This document shows, piece after piece, positions 40,721 through 52,481 of a DNA stretch of 64,000 nucleotides. Under the pieces are notes generated by a model. That model worked only from the letters and a program-made list of their open reading frames with translations, did not search any database and was not told the origin of the DNA. The translations under genes and the position numbers were made by a program. Numbering within the stretch: the stretch's first letter is position 1; each line of letters opens with the position of its first letter. The DNA lies in contig CM040750.1 of the NCBI GenBank assembly GCA_022829145.1, positions 3,167,001 through 3,231,000 of the forward strand, read 5' to 3'. This DNA is from Albula goreensis (Eukaryota; Chordata; Actinopteri; Albuliformes; Albulidae).

Positions 40721-43700
40721 AACACAGACACTGAGTATCAGCAACCTACAGAAAACAATGCAATTGCATTATCCCTTAGTTGTTTTCATTTTAATTATGA
40801 ATTATGACTTATTGAGAACACACACCTGAGTCTTTCTTCCATACACCTTTTCATATATTGTGTGTGCATGTGCGTTTGCGTATGAGCATACAAAGGTTTT
40901 TTTTTTAACATACATATCACATTGGAAAATCCAACAAAATCAAACCAGTGTGCACATATTTACCATGTAGTATTTACTAAAAACAGACACACACTTGTGA
41001 AGACAACATGTGATGACAACTGTCTGCTACAAATTCCTTTAAGTAGTTCTGTATGACATCAATGCATTGATGAATGGCAGGAAGTATTACATTCAGTAAA
41101 ACCAAAAGCAATATTTGTACAAAGTTTTCAACAGAAAAGACAGAAACTCCCATGTACACCACATGTGTTGCTCACTAATGCCAGTAAATACTGTTGTGGA
41201 AAAGGGAACAAAAACTTTGAAATTCCAGAATTCTGATAATCTACAATGCAGTTAATCATAGTAATCTTCTGAAAATGCTCGTTGGCCTGAAACATTTGTC
41301 CCTAAATAAGCCTTCAATGCTCTGTTGAGAATTGTCAAATTTAAGATGATTCTGCCCATCAGACTCATTAAATAATTACATTTTCTATTTAATTACGTAA
41401 TCACTTAGATATTGTCTCCTGTAGAAGGTCTAGTCAGGACATTGTAATCTGATTAGTTTCTCTAATAAATTGTACATGTTTCATACCAATATTAACAAAT
41501 AATACATCTGGAGTCTGCCAGGCGGACACAGGAAAATTAATCCCAAAACCGTCCGGACTTTAGCATTCAGCACGTCTGCTCTGAGATGCTTTATAAACAC
41601 AGGACCAGTCCAACACCTTTCACAGATTCATGTCCATCACTGTTTTACATTCTCAGATTTTTAATCATTGTAGATAAAGGACTCTTTCATAAAGGCCCTG
41701 TTTTGAAGTCAACAACATGATCGTTGTGGTCAAACAATCTGCAGCCACCCATCTTTCTGCACTTTGCAGTTCCAAAACTCTACCAACCTGTAAACTCAGT
41801 AAGCGCATTAATGTATAATTCTCAGCAGTTTCCGTCATAGAATAACATGTAGCTACTTAACCACAATATTCTGCAACAGGCAAATGGACAGAACATTCAA
41901 GTTTCATATTTAGCTAAAATTCTCTGAAGGAGGAACTTGTCTGTTATATTATTGTGGGAATAACCAGGTCGCCCTGGCTGTCTTGACAGCTCTAATTCCG
42001 CTGTAATATTACAGGCAGATCAAAGCATACAAAGGGAGTAAGTTCCTCCCCTAGCGTTTATAATTCTCTGCAGTGCAGTGTATTTCCTCTTGGAATCCAT
42101 ACACTAAGCGAGTCCACACCGGTGGATGAAAGACGTGCATATGTCATGTCTGTTCCTCCTTCAAAGCAACAAAGTTTCCGTAAGTGACTGTTATGTTTTA
42201 CTCAAGTCAGAACTTCCACGTCACATACAGTGTAGCTTTGAAAGCCCAAAAACAGTCATGTCTGCTAGCTGCACCAATGTAATGTGCCCATTACATCAAA
42301 CGATAAACACCCCACTGCATAAAGGAGGCCTCGACCAAGGGCCATCTGAGAGCTACATAGTCCTGCTCATGCTGAGCACGATAACTGCCTGTTTATAGAC
42401 CCATGGTAAAGGTGTGTGGTGATGTGGCAAATACCTGGTCCAGAGCAATATGCCCATCAAGCACCCAAGAGGTGGCCACGCCCCAGCACAGCATGCACAC
42501 ACACAACTGATCTGGGCATGTGTCTGAAACTCAAATATTGTCTCCTCAAACCAGCCTATGTGACAGCCTATACTTGAGCAAAGAACGACCACACACATGC
42601 AGCACCCATACCCTCTGTGCCCTGAGACATGGTGGAAATGGTGGAAGGGCGAGAGAAGGCCTTAAGGGAACACTAAAAATTCATAAGAAATGTCTGGAAA
42701 GGCAATACATATTTTGGGTCCAAGGCGGACAGACCTGAAAGTGTGTTTTTTTCCTGGAGGTCTATGATAATGAACTGGTCAGTCACACATATGGCCTGCA
42801 GGATAAGGACTGTTAGCATGCAGTTTGAGCAGCCTCCAACTGAGTATGGGGCTGCCATCTCACTTGGGCAGCAGAAAATACTGGCTGTAAAACCCTTTCT
42901 ATGCAACTGACAAGCATACTCTTGTGTTAGAATCAGGGAGGCTTTAGAGGCCAGCTCCGCAAACCAGACAACCGTGGAAGTGGTTGAGTGAATATGTGCC
43001 TGTATCCCCATGTCCCAGCTCTGTCCTTCAAAGAACTGATCACACCACTGTATGTTTTGTACTGTCGGATCTGGCAGATCAGTGCCTTGACCAAACTGTG
43101 CATGCCTTCTGCTCCCAACCTGTCATTGTGAGAGGAACAGAGGAGGGAGTGACATTGGAATTCCCAAGAGGCAATGCTGAAGCAGGAAAAGGGCAGACAG
43201 CTAGTTTACCTGGATATGCAAAATGAAGGTGGCTGAACCCCTTGACTGTGGGGGGAAAGGTTTGTGTGGTTTACACAAGGTGAGTGGACTGAGGAAGTGG
43301 AACCATCCCCTTCTCTTTTCTCTTCTATCTAGGATTAGAGTGGGAAAACCCCAGCAAGTGTTCAGCAACCTTTTCCCTTGGTGACTTCAGGAATGCTGGC
43401 TCATCTGCAGAGTGGACACAGAAAATAAGGACATATTATGACAAGTACAGGTCATAAAGCCCAACTAGGAGAATCCAGTACTACTCCAAGCCTGGATCTG
43501 AAGAAACCAAAGGTCTCTGCCACAACAACATGAGCTGGCAGCCTAGTCCAAATATTGGCATACAATGACTAAATTAAAAATGAATCATTTCATAAAAAAT
43601 CATCAATAGCTTCCATTTGAGTTTGCTTGATTAGTACAGCCCACTTACTAGAATTAAGAGACAACAACAATAAATTAATGTAAAGCAATAATTTATAAAT

Positions 43701-43866
43701 TATTTACTAAAGACATGGCAGAATTATAGGAAAGATAATATTTGTGTTGCTCAAACACAGCAGTTATACTGTCAAGTTGCTCACAGTTTGAGGTTGTTAG
43801 ATTCTGTCTGGTTAGTGAATGAAGAGTCTTAAGGGGCCAGCTAATCCACAGTGAAAGTGGCTTGTT

Positions 43867-44090
43867 TTGTGTTGTGTGGAATGGCTGGCCATGTGGCTGG
43901 ATGAGGTCTTTCAGCTGCACACTGACATTGAGGGAGCTTATGGGTCTGGACATTATTCTGGCTTCTCTCTGGCAAATGCCTATTGGTTTGGATGCTCTAA
44001 TGAAAACTTCTTACCCCATGCTTATTTGGAGTTTTCCATCACAAGAAATGGAGTGAAGAGAGTTGTAGGGAATCAAGTCCCAGCTAACTA
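43867..44090 (+). mobile_element. Possible DIRS-type RNase H remnant
   Basis: An open stretch contains LHTDIEGAYGSGHYSGF followed by Trp-Phe and a LEFSIT block. The spacing resembles the RNase H start of DIRS/Ngaro-type tyrosine-recombinase retroelements (L.TDA.G..G.G). A clearer DIRS-type RT piece lies at 55725-55900, so related debris nearby is plausible. Similarity is weak and the call is tentative. Confidence 0.25.
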
Positions 44091-44357
44091 GACAATGTCA
44101 ATGTCTAAAACTGTTTCTCTGCCTCTCACTGTGTAGATGTGACCCTATATCAAATCTGATCAATCAGTATTGATTGCCTTAGAATGAACAGGAAGCCCAT
44201 CCCGCTTGTCCAGTGGTTAGTTAGCGATGACATCACACAAGACAGTTTGTGAGAGGGGAAGTTCTGTCTCCCTTTCTTCCTCCTCTTTTTGCCTCTGGCA
44301 TTACAGTCAAGATGCATAAATCTGAAACTGAATTTAGGATGTGAAACAATGACAAAT

Positions 44358-44605
44358 GAGAAGTTCTGATCTACAGGATCTGCTCCTCAGAAGTGTGATG
44401 CTAGCAGTTGAAGGACAGGCCACTGAAACCAACCTGAGAGGTTATTGCTAGGCTGGGCATGGGGCAATATCCTTAGCAGCATTTCCCAAGTGAATAGGGA
44501 GGGTTTAATACTGTTGCACTGGCTAGGTGTTACATTGGCAATTCATTGCACACATTTCCACTATAAAAATAAAGTATAGTGGTGGCAGCCTGCCAGTGGT
44601 CATGG
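44358..44605. repeat. Unclassified interspersed repeat, copy A
   Basis: It aligns by eye with 55125-55374: shared blocks include TTCTGATCTACA, GGACAGGCCACTG, GAGCATGGGGCAAT-like sequence, TTTCCC.AGTGAA and CCAGTG.TCATGG. I judge about 70 percent identity by eye. No coding capacity or termini recognised. Confidence 0.6.
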
Positions 44606-45244
44606 ACTATAAGTGCCTGTTTCCAGCACTAGTGTGCAGTAGCACTGATATAAGTGGATGAGAGGTCAGGTACCAGCGACTTATAATCGCACAAAACAGG
44701 AAGGGGAAATGTGGATAGCCCTCTGCAACTACTAGCCACTTTCAGAGCAAATGTTTTTATATGTGATTCTTTTGCACTTGTTCTTATGCACTTCATTTAA
44801 GTCAATGAATCAAAAGTGCGTGCTCAGTGACAAAAATGTAAATATAATACAGAAAATACATGGTCCACAGTTACTGAGTCAAGCACTGAAACAAGAAACA
44901 GTGCCCTTTGAGAGAAACAGAACCAACCTCATTTTTACCCCCAGATGCATTTAAATCCACCTGCCTCAGACTTATGACCAATAGCACAGAGCCACCTGCC
45001 TCAGATTTGTCACTAACTTGCATCTTCCTCCATGTGCTCAGTTCCTGCATACAGGAACACACAAGGTCCCCCACAGCAGGGCTATTAGTCAGTGCCACTA
45101 AATAAAAACCTTTCTATTATGTGGTTTCCCAAGATGTTCTGTAAACTGTGATTAGTAAAAAGTCAATAGATGTATTTAGGGTGTCAGAAAAAAAAAAATA
45201 GCTCACATGCGAAATGACTACAAACCTAACCAACTTTAGAATGT

Positions 45245-45352
45245 CTGACTTTGAGGAAGTTTTTGAGCAACGAGGATGAAAAGCATGGGTCACAAGACTT
45301 CTGCTTATTGCTGAAGCAAAAAGAAGGATATCTCGGAGCGCAGGACAGTCAG
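45245..45352 (+). promoter_or_regulatory. Promoter and non-coding exon 1 region of the dcstamp pseudogene copy
   Basis: Homologous to 57476-57574 of the intact copy. A PU-box-type motif GAGGAAGTT is at 45253-45261, and the conserved exon 1 donor AGTCAG/GTACTT has its GT at 45353. The TATA-like ATAAAAAG of the other copy reads ATGAAAAG here (45276-45283). The exon 1 start is not determinable. Confidence 0.5.
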
Positions 45353-45546
45353 GTACTTCAGTAATATATTTATTTTAATGTTTTTATTGTAACATTACTT
45401 ATGTTTTGGAATTTAATTTACATTTGTATGCTACATTTTTATTGTCAACATTGACCAGCATGGTCTCACTGTAGCTAATTGGTTGCTATGAGAGTTATGA
45501 TGGTATGAGATGTTAATGTCAAAAAAGTAAAGGGTAATAAGCTACT

Positions 45547-46400
45547 GTCAATTAACTATTTCTACAAGTTGTATGTGTTTAATTATAATCTGTATATCAG
45601 TTACAAGGCTGAATCACCTTTAAACAAGGGAACATATTAAGGAAAGTATTAAGGAAATCTGATGCACAAAAAGAAAGGGTGATCTCTGTAACAGAGATGA
45701 TTTGTATTGCATGCCTTTACAGTGGTACATTTCATTTAAATGTTTTAATATTGGGACACTATGATTAATGCAAAGGTCATAAATTGTAAAGTTTGAATGT
45801 AGCTCAGCAATTATTTTTTACATTTTGTACAGCTTGGTACACAAAGAAACAGCCATTTGCAATTTTCACATTATGGCAATTGCATGAATTCACACATATT
45901 TATATATAAACTGTTATCTACCTGTATTGGACTAGAAGCTCTTAGAGGTTGTGTAAATGCCTTCTTCACAATTCAGCTGATTGCATTGCTGTAAGCACAT
46001 TCGTTGAGAATGTATATACCTGTAGAAAACTCAAGATGATATGAGAGGTTACTGCCAACGTAAAGCAAAAAAAAACTCACCTGTTCTAATTACTCAACCG
46101 TCAATTAACTATTTCTACAAGTTGTCATTTCAACTATTTTCTGTAAATTACACTTCCATCTCTTTGACAAAAGACAAGGATTAAGTAGCTTTAAACATAG
46201 AGGTCATAGAGGGATCAGAGAATCTGGTAACACTTAACAAGAAAGTGTGATCTCTTTATTGTAATTTATATTTCATTACTTTTACAGTGGTTCCTACAAT
46301 TATTTATTTATAATAATAATATATAAGTGTTTAAGTATCTTTACAGTAAGGTGCCATACTTCATGCAAAAGGCAAAGGTAACAAGTAATTTTAGTAGCAC
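45547..46400. repeat. Internal tandem duplication in intron 1 of the proximal dcstamp copy
   Basis: The same 26 bases occur at 45547-45572 and 46100-46125, 553 bases apart. They are followed by further parallel similarity (fast-diverging; shared AAGAAAG.GTGATCTCT and TTTACAGTGGT). The intact distal copy has only one equivalent near 57800-57970. Confidence 0.6.
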
Positions 46401-46678
46401 TTCAATAGGCAGTTTATTAAGGAAATATGGGGCTAAACAATTTAATGCACACATATGTATCTGTTAACCGTTAACTTTGCTTTGTGGAACTAGAAACCAT
46501 CTACTAGCATACCATCATTCAGCTTCTTGCATTGCTTTAATCGACTCATTGAGAGGAACATTCTGGACCTCCATTGGCAAATGGCCATTGACACAGCAAC
46601 CAACAGTTGTTCCAAAACATAGTATGTGAACAGCAACATGTATCACAAGGCTAGAATCCATTTTATTTCCTCCTACAT

Positions 46679-47059
46679 CAGTGGCGGCTGGTGAGCTCAA
46701 AACAGGGGAGGAACAAACTGTACCATTAAACCGTTCATTACCATTAAACCGTTCACTACTTTCAACCCGCTCCCATTTATCCCCCTTGATTAACAATAAG
46801 TCAGATTATTCACTATAATCAAGTAAATAGAAAAAATGGTTACACATTTCATTTGTAAAAGAATTGCTGTTCTTTGCAAACTAGTGTTCCGTTTGTTATA
46901 TCCATGAACATTTTTTATCTAATTACATTAGTTGGTGTTGATTACTCCATTAATTACTTGTTTTATTGTTAATCAAGGAGGATAAATGGGAAGAAGTTGA
47001 ACATAATGATAGGTATAAAGTTTGTTCCTCCCCTGTTTTGAGTTCACCAGCCACCACTG
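46679..47059. mobile_element. hAT-like MITE, 381 bp
   Basis: The left end CAGTGGCGGCTGGTGAGCTC and the right end (reverse complement CAGTGGTGGCTGGTGAACTC) match, and the inverted repeat continues inward through AAAACAGGGGAGGAACAAACT. The flanks TCCTACAT and TCACACAT agree at 6 of 8 positions, consistent with an old 8-bp hAT target duplication. It has no coding capacity. The site is not filled in the distal dcstamp copy, so insertion followed the duplication. Confidence 0.75.
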
Positions 47060-47877
47060 TCACACATACATTCTGAGTTCTGGTTTACATTACATATGGA
47101 TGCATACACTTATTGACACAGTTGTCATAATAACTAGACAACCAATACTAGTTTAACAGATGCAATGACTGTCTCTGTCACACCATAGTTCATAGGCTCA
47201 GCATAGTCCAGATTATTTTTATCATAAAAACTCAAACTCACACACAAAGGAAGAATGCCCAGAACCATGAATATGTGCCAAAGGAAAACTGATAGAAGCA
47301 GCCTAATTGCCAACAGGTGCCCCTCCATAAGATCATCACACATGATTAACTATGATACCTGATACTATTATCAAGTATTGTTACATGGAAGGCTTTGATA
47401 TACCCACACAATTTTGTTAGATCTCAAGGACATGGTTAATTAATGTGGAGTATGTTATACTTAGGACCACTCAGACTGAATCTGAAGCAGTAATATTCTA
47501 TTCATCATGGTCATGTTCCTCTCCTTTCATAGGTCACAGTCTGCTGTGAGCTTTTTTTTTTTACACTTCTTCAATCATAAAGTAGCTTGTCGCCCCCTTT
47601 GTATGGTGGACATAGTATCCAATAACATTTAGTATGGTATAATACAGGGCTGTACAAGTTCGTTCCTGGAGTTCTGCTCTCAAGGATGTTTTATCCAATC
47701 ATGTCCTCACCTGATTACAATCTCTCCCTTAATTCAGCTTATTAAACATACATTTTAAAAGTGGTAAAAAAATGAACATATTAAATTAAATATGGAAAAA
47801 GTGTATGTGTTTTTTATTCACTGTTGGTTCATCCATTTTACAGATTTGGTCCTTTATATTTAAAGGCTCTTTCCAAG

Positions 47878-50800
47878 ATGCAAGCTGGAATAAGACGATG
47901 GATGCAGCATGTAGTGCAGGCCTGGTCTCTCATTGTGATGCACTATACATCTGCTCACAGGAAAGGCTTGAGAGGACATGTCCTTCACTTCACTGCCTGT
48001 TTAACCATCAGCCTCATCTTCAACACCTTCCTGTTCCTCTTCCTCCGTTACTCTCTGAAGTGTGGCATTATGGTGTCAGGCATCATCATAGGCATGTGTG
48101 GTTGCCATGACCACCTTGCTGTTCTTCTCCAAAAAACGTGCTCGTTGTCTCCTTATTTTATTCATCATTGCATGTGGCATGAAGCAGGGAAGGAACCTGT
48201 TCATAACTGCAGGAACTGGGCTGGTGGTGTTCTGGAACGTTCAAAACACATTCCAGAACCTTAGAGAGCTGGCCAGAAGCATGGTATGTAACCTGGAAAA
48301 GAAGAGGCTTTCAATCGATCTCACACCTCTCAGTAATTATGTCAAAATTTTAAAGTGGGTTGGGAATCAAATCAAAGGGATTCTTTCCTGTATCCTTTTC
48401 ATTCTGAATTGAATGTTTATAACAAGTCGGAATCCCAGGAGTTAAAGGAGAAACTTCAACAGGCCAATAAAAACTAAATGAAACAATGGAACAAATGGTA
48501 TTGTAATGGACACAGTGTCATCTGTCTGCTCAGTATGTAGTCCCTGCACTGGGTATGATTCTGGTCATGGTCGTCACAGTGTTATATGTGAGAAAGTTTT
48601 ATCACAACATCAAGTTTAACAACACCTTCATCACCAGCAAGTTCATTCAGTACGATGAGAAGCAGAAGGCTGAGGGGAAACCTCACGTCCTGCCCCTGAC
48701 GAAAAAGGAAGCCAAACGCTACATCACCATCCCTTCACCTCGCCTGACAGTCAAGGAAGGGAAAACCATGCTGAAGTTCTGTTTTCCAGTTCTCACCAAC
48801 CTTCTAATATGGGTGTTGTTCATTACCATTGATGCCCTTTTCTATTGGCTTATTGTGATCATCAGAACACACCTTGAACAGATAGAACCATTCCATGTTC
48901 CTTTGATAATGGAAGTGAGAGTAAGTGCAGTGGACTTTTTAATATTCAATAGAAACATAACGGGATCAGTCCTATGCCATAAATGAGCTATGAATTTCAT
49001 CAATCTTTTACTCTTTTGTGACAAAGGCTTTATTCAGAGTGGACTTGTCCATTGCATGAATGCCAATAAAATCTATTTTTATGTAATTTCAAGACAATTT
49101 GTTTTCTATTCAACTTTTATGTTTCTCCATTACTCAAGACCTAAAATGTAGACAAAAATTACAGAAAATTTGAACAGTAAACATATCCTGGAAGTTGAAT
49201 TGTTTAGTTGAATTTGGTTTTAAAATTTTCATTTTCAATTTTTTTACTAAACTGTTAGCTCACAAAACATTGTCTCTGTGTCTTAGGAAACAAATCCATT
49301 TTTGGAATCTCTGTCTCAGAGAATTATAAAAAGGAGGACTTCTCCTTCTCTGTGGCCCTGTTTGAGAAGGAGTGTCTCCCAGAGGCCAGCCTCCTGCTCT
49401 ATCAGTCTGTTATACCACTCACCATCATCCTGTCCTGTCTGATTGTCCTGGCTCTGCTGTCTGCCAAACTGGAGCAGCTCAAACTGCTGGTATCCGCTGA
49501 GTTCTTTGGCGACAGCGCAGATGAGAGGGTTCAGTACCTGCATGCCAAAATCATTCGGAAAAGAGCAAAGACAAATTTGAAGGATCTGAAAAGTGTTCTG
49601 AACACACTCGGGAAAAAGGTTTGTGTTTCCAGGAAATAAAGATTAGCTACACTTTATTTAAAAGGTGATTTACCAATGTACAATGTGCAGCCATTGTGTA
49701 ATTAGGGCTTACATACATCTAATTGGATGATTTATAGTTAACTGACATTTTAAGTTAAACAGTGAAAAAGAGTGGAAATTCAATGATTGTATTCATAGTA
49801 TAATTATATAATGACATAATAGTAAAAATATAATTTTATATAATAATATATAATTACAGTTCAGCAATGTCTTCATTACTCCTTTGTTAGAAACCTTGTG
49901 TGCAACAGTTGTCCTGATGCTAAGATACTATAAAACCTCTAAACATTGCTGGGGAATTTATTCACCTCCACCATAAAATGAACCAGGTTCTTACTAGAGA
50001 GCTTACTATATCTTTCACATCAAACTGAGCAAATTGAGAGAAGCCAGAGCTAAATGCCACATATTCTGAACACAGATCTGTTGAAGAGTAGTATTCTTAC
50101 ACATCCACAAAATATCTAATCTCCATATCTCAAGGTATGCAGCAATGGCAATTGTGAAGTTATTAAAGACAATGTCACTTTAAGAATGCTGCATTGTGGG
50201 AATGCCTGTCTTGTTTTTAGGAATAACCTGACATGATTTTAGAGCAGATACGATGTGAATTTCTTATTTTATCTTAAGTGTGAATTGGAATACTGTTCCT
50301 GCTAAGTAAACAACAGTGGTTGTTGTTTTTTGTGTGGTGTGAGGGGGGAAGATGCCTGCGTATGTCTACTTCCTGATGTTCCTGATGAAATTTCAGCTGT
50401 CAAATAGTGTGAGCAAAGTACTGACACTGATTCCACTCCAGTCTGTCATGACCACGCCTCATAGCAAGCCAGCTAACAATTTTTGGTTGGCAGAACATTC
50501 TTGGAACAGTAGGGCATATTTTCCCAGTATGTAAATTTTGTCCAGTTTCCTTCGTGTTCGTTGATTGTTATTTACCTGGAATGTTTTCTTTTGACTTTGG
50601 CAGAACTTGTTTGGAACAATGCAGCGTTCTTAGAATGTTTGAGAAAAGTTCACATCATAACCTCATGTCAAACCTCAGTCCAAATAGGACCTATATTTTT
50701 CCCAATGTTCTGAGAAGATTTTCTGTTAGCTGGGAAGGAGTGGACAACTGACAATACAGATTGTGTCCATGAAGGAAAATATCTTAAAGCAGTGATTGCT

Positions 50801-51198
50801 ATAGGATTGCCTCTTTGATGTAAACTCACAACCAGCAGGAGAAAGAAAAATGTTAGCAATGTTATATCATGTTATGCCACTGTAACTTGGTTAACTTGGC
50901 AGATGGGCTGGAATATGCAGGCAGCTGACCAGCTAGTCAACTAGTTTTTGTCTTGCTATGTCACTGATGCTGTTATTTACATTTACTATTCACCTACAGT
51001 GTTGTCACTCAACTACATATGCAAGTGCTAAACCTGAAGCAATGGGAGATTATTTATTAATGCATAAGAAGAATTATTCATGGTTTTCCAGCAATAACCA
51101 ATTTTTTGTAAATTACATTGTCTTTCTTTTCACAGGCGAGCTTCTGGTTCCCAATATTTTTTCACCAGAAACGGGATGATACTGTAGAGCTCACCTGA
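47878..51198 (+). pseudogene. dcstamp tandem pseudogene
   Basis: Three exons equivalent to the intact copy: 47878-48920, 49287-49618 and 51136-51198. The start ATG and first 70 or so codons are nearly the same as the intact copy. Lesions by comparison: a 2-base loss near 48094-48097, a harmless 3-base gain near 48128, a degenerate stretch with deletion and stop at about 48379-48412, 1-base losses near 48472 and 48500, a 1-base gain near 48532, and a 1-base loss at the start of exon 3 (about 49290). Exon 4 has gained one codon. A 144-codon open piece (48555-48986) survives. Splice sites are all intact, so it may still be transcribed, but no full membrane protein can be made. Confidence 0.9.
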
Positions 51199-51429
51199 CT
51201 TTTTGAAGAATTTGAAGAATTTAAGATAGCAGAAAAACTCCCACCCTCTGCAATACTATGGGTAATGTTGTGACTGCATGGCTAAGATCTGTAGAATGAC
51301 TCCATAACTGTGGGATGGAACCCACATGTGGGCAGTAAAAAAAAGTTTTTGTTGTTGTTTACAGTTTTGGTGCTTTTTCTTATGAAAAAACAAAATCTTA
51401 TAATGAAATAACAATTTTTCTTTAAAAAA

Positions 51430-52481
51430 TATGTCTGCATATCCTTCAGATTACAAGGTCCACGCTTGTGGAGTCTCCTCTTCAGCTCATCCCACAGGTT
51501 TTCTTTGGGGTTTAGGTCAGGGGACTGGGATGGTCATGGCAAAACCTTGATTCTGTGGTCAGTGAACCATTTTTGTGTTGATTTTGGGGTGTGCTTTGGA
51601 TCATTGTCCTGCTGGAAGATCCAACCACAGCCCAGTTTAAACTTACTGGCTGAGGCAGTCAGGTTTTGATCTAATATCTACTGGTACTCGATGGAGTCCA
51701 TGATACCATGTATCCAAAAAAGTTGTCCAGGGCCTTTGGAAGAAAAACAGCCTCACAACATCACAGATCCACCACCATACTTCACCGTGGGGATGACATA
51801 CTTTTCTTCTTGTCTATCTTTCTGTCTACTCCAAACCCACCTCTGGTGTTTCTCTATTTTGGTGTCATCTGATCATAGAGCATGGTCCCACTGAAAGTTC
51901 CAGTGATGTTTGGCAAACTGTAGGCGCTTGAGTTTGTTGGTCGATGACAGCAGAGGCTTTTCTGTTGCAACCCACCCAAACAACCTCTGGTTATGTAGGT
52001 AGTGTCTGATTGTGGTTTGGGAGACTTTCTGATCCCAAGACCAAACTAATGTCATTGCTGTATTCTCTGGTCTTTCTCGTAATGATGGGTGACTAGGGGA
52101 ATTTGGCCTGTGTGTCACCTCATATTTATACCCCAGTGAAACAGGAAGTCATGGCGGACCATTTAAGTGTTCCTAATCCCTCAGCTGAACTTTAAAACAT
52201 AAAATATAAATGGGAATATCCTTTAGTTAGATTTTACTCATAAGAATTTCGAGGAGTGCCAATAATTGTGGCACACATATTTTAGATAAATATATTTGTA
52301 TCATTATAAGACTTTTTTCCTTATAAGATTTTTTCCTTTCAATCCTGTTACTCCAAATAAAGGTCAGATTTATGTTAATATTTTGAATGAAAGATCAATA
52401 AAGTAAACATTACAGATTTTTTTTACTGCCAATTTTATTCCTGTTTACGAGGGGTGCCAATATTTGTGGAGGGTACTGTAT
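51430..52481 (-). mobile_element. Tc1-like DNA transposon, degenerate, left end missing
   Basis: The minus strand encodes a broken Tc1 transposase: from 52118 downwards VSQTTIRHYLHNQRLFGW, then LKRLQFAKHHWNFQW, WDHAL, later a KYGGGSVML block cut by a stop, DPKHT, SQSPLT-like sequence and [19 protein letters not shown]. The right end TACAGTACCCTCCACAAATA (reverse complement of the end at 52481) is a typical Tc1 terminus. A second similar motif (GAGGAGTGCCAATAATTGTGG, about 52252-52272, one base over-length here trimmed to its core GTGCCAATAATTGTGG) lies about 200 bases inward, as in IR/DR-type Tc1 elements. No matching left inverted repeat is seen. A TA flanks the right end. Confidence 0.85.

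Larger units (their letters stand above)
40721..45236. other. Intergenic region between rims2 and the dcstamp duplication
   Basis: No gene recognised. It contains a possible DIRS-type RNase H remnant (43867-44090) and one copy of an unclassified repeat (44358-44605). Open frames are short and without splice context. Confidence 0.5.
45237..51232 (+). repeat. Proximal unit of the tandem dcstamp duplication
   Basis: Similarity to 57467-61593 begins around the shared TGACTTTGAGGAAGTT and ends at the shared 3' segment after the stop codon (CACCTGACTTTTTGAAGAAT). Exons, exon-flanking intron and part of intron 1 align in the same order and orientation. This unit is longer because it holds an internal tandem duplication and a MITE in intron 1. 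Confidence 0.85.
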
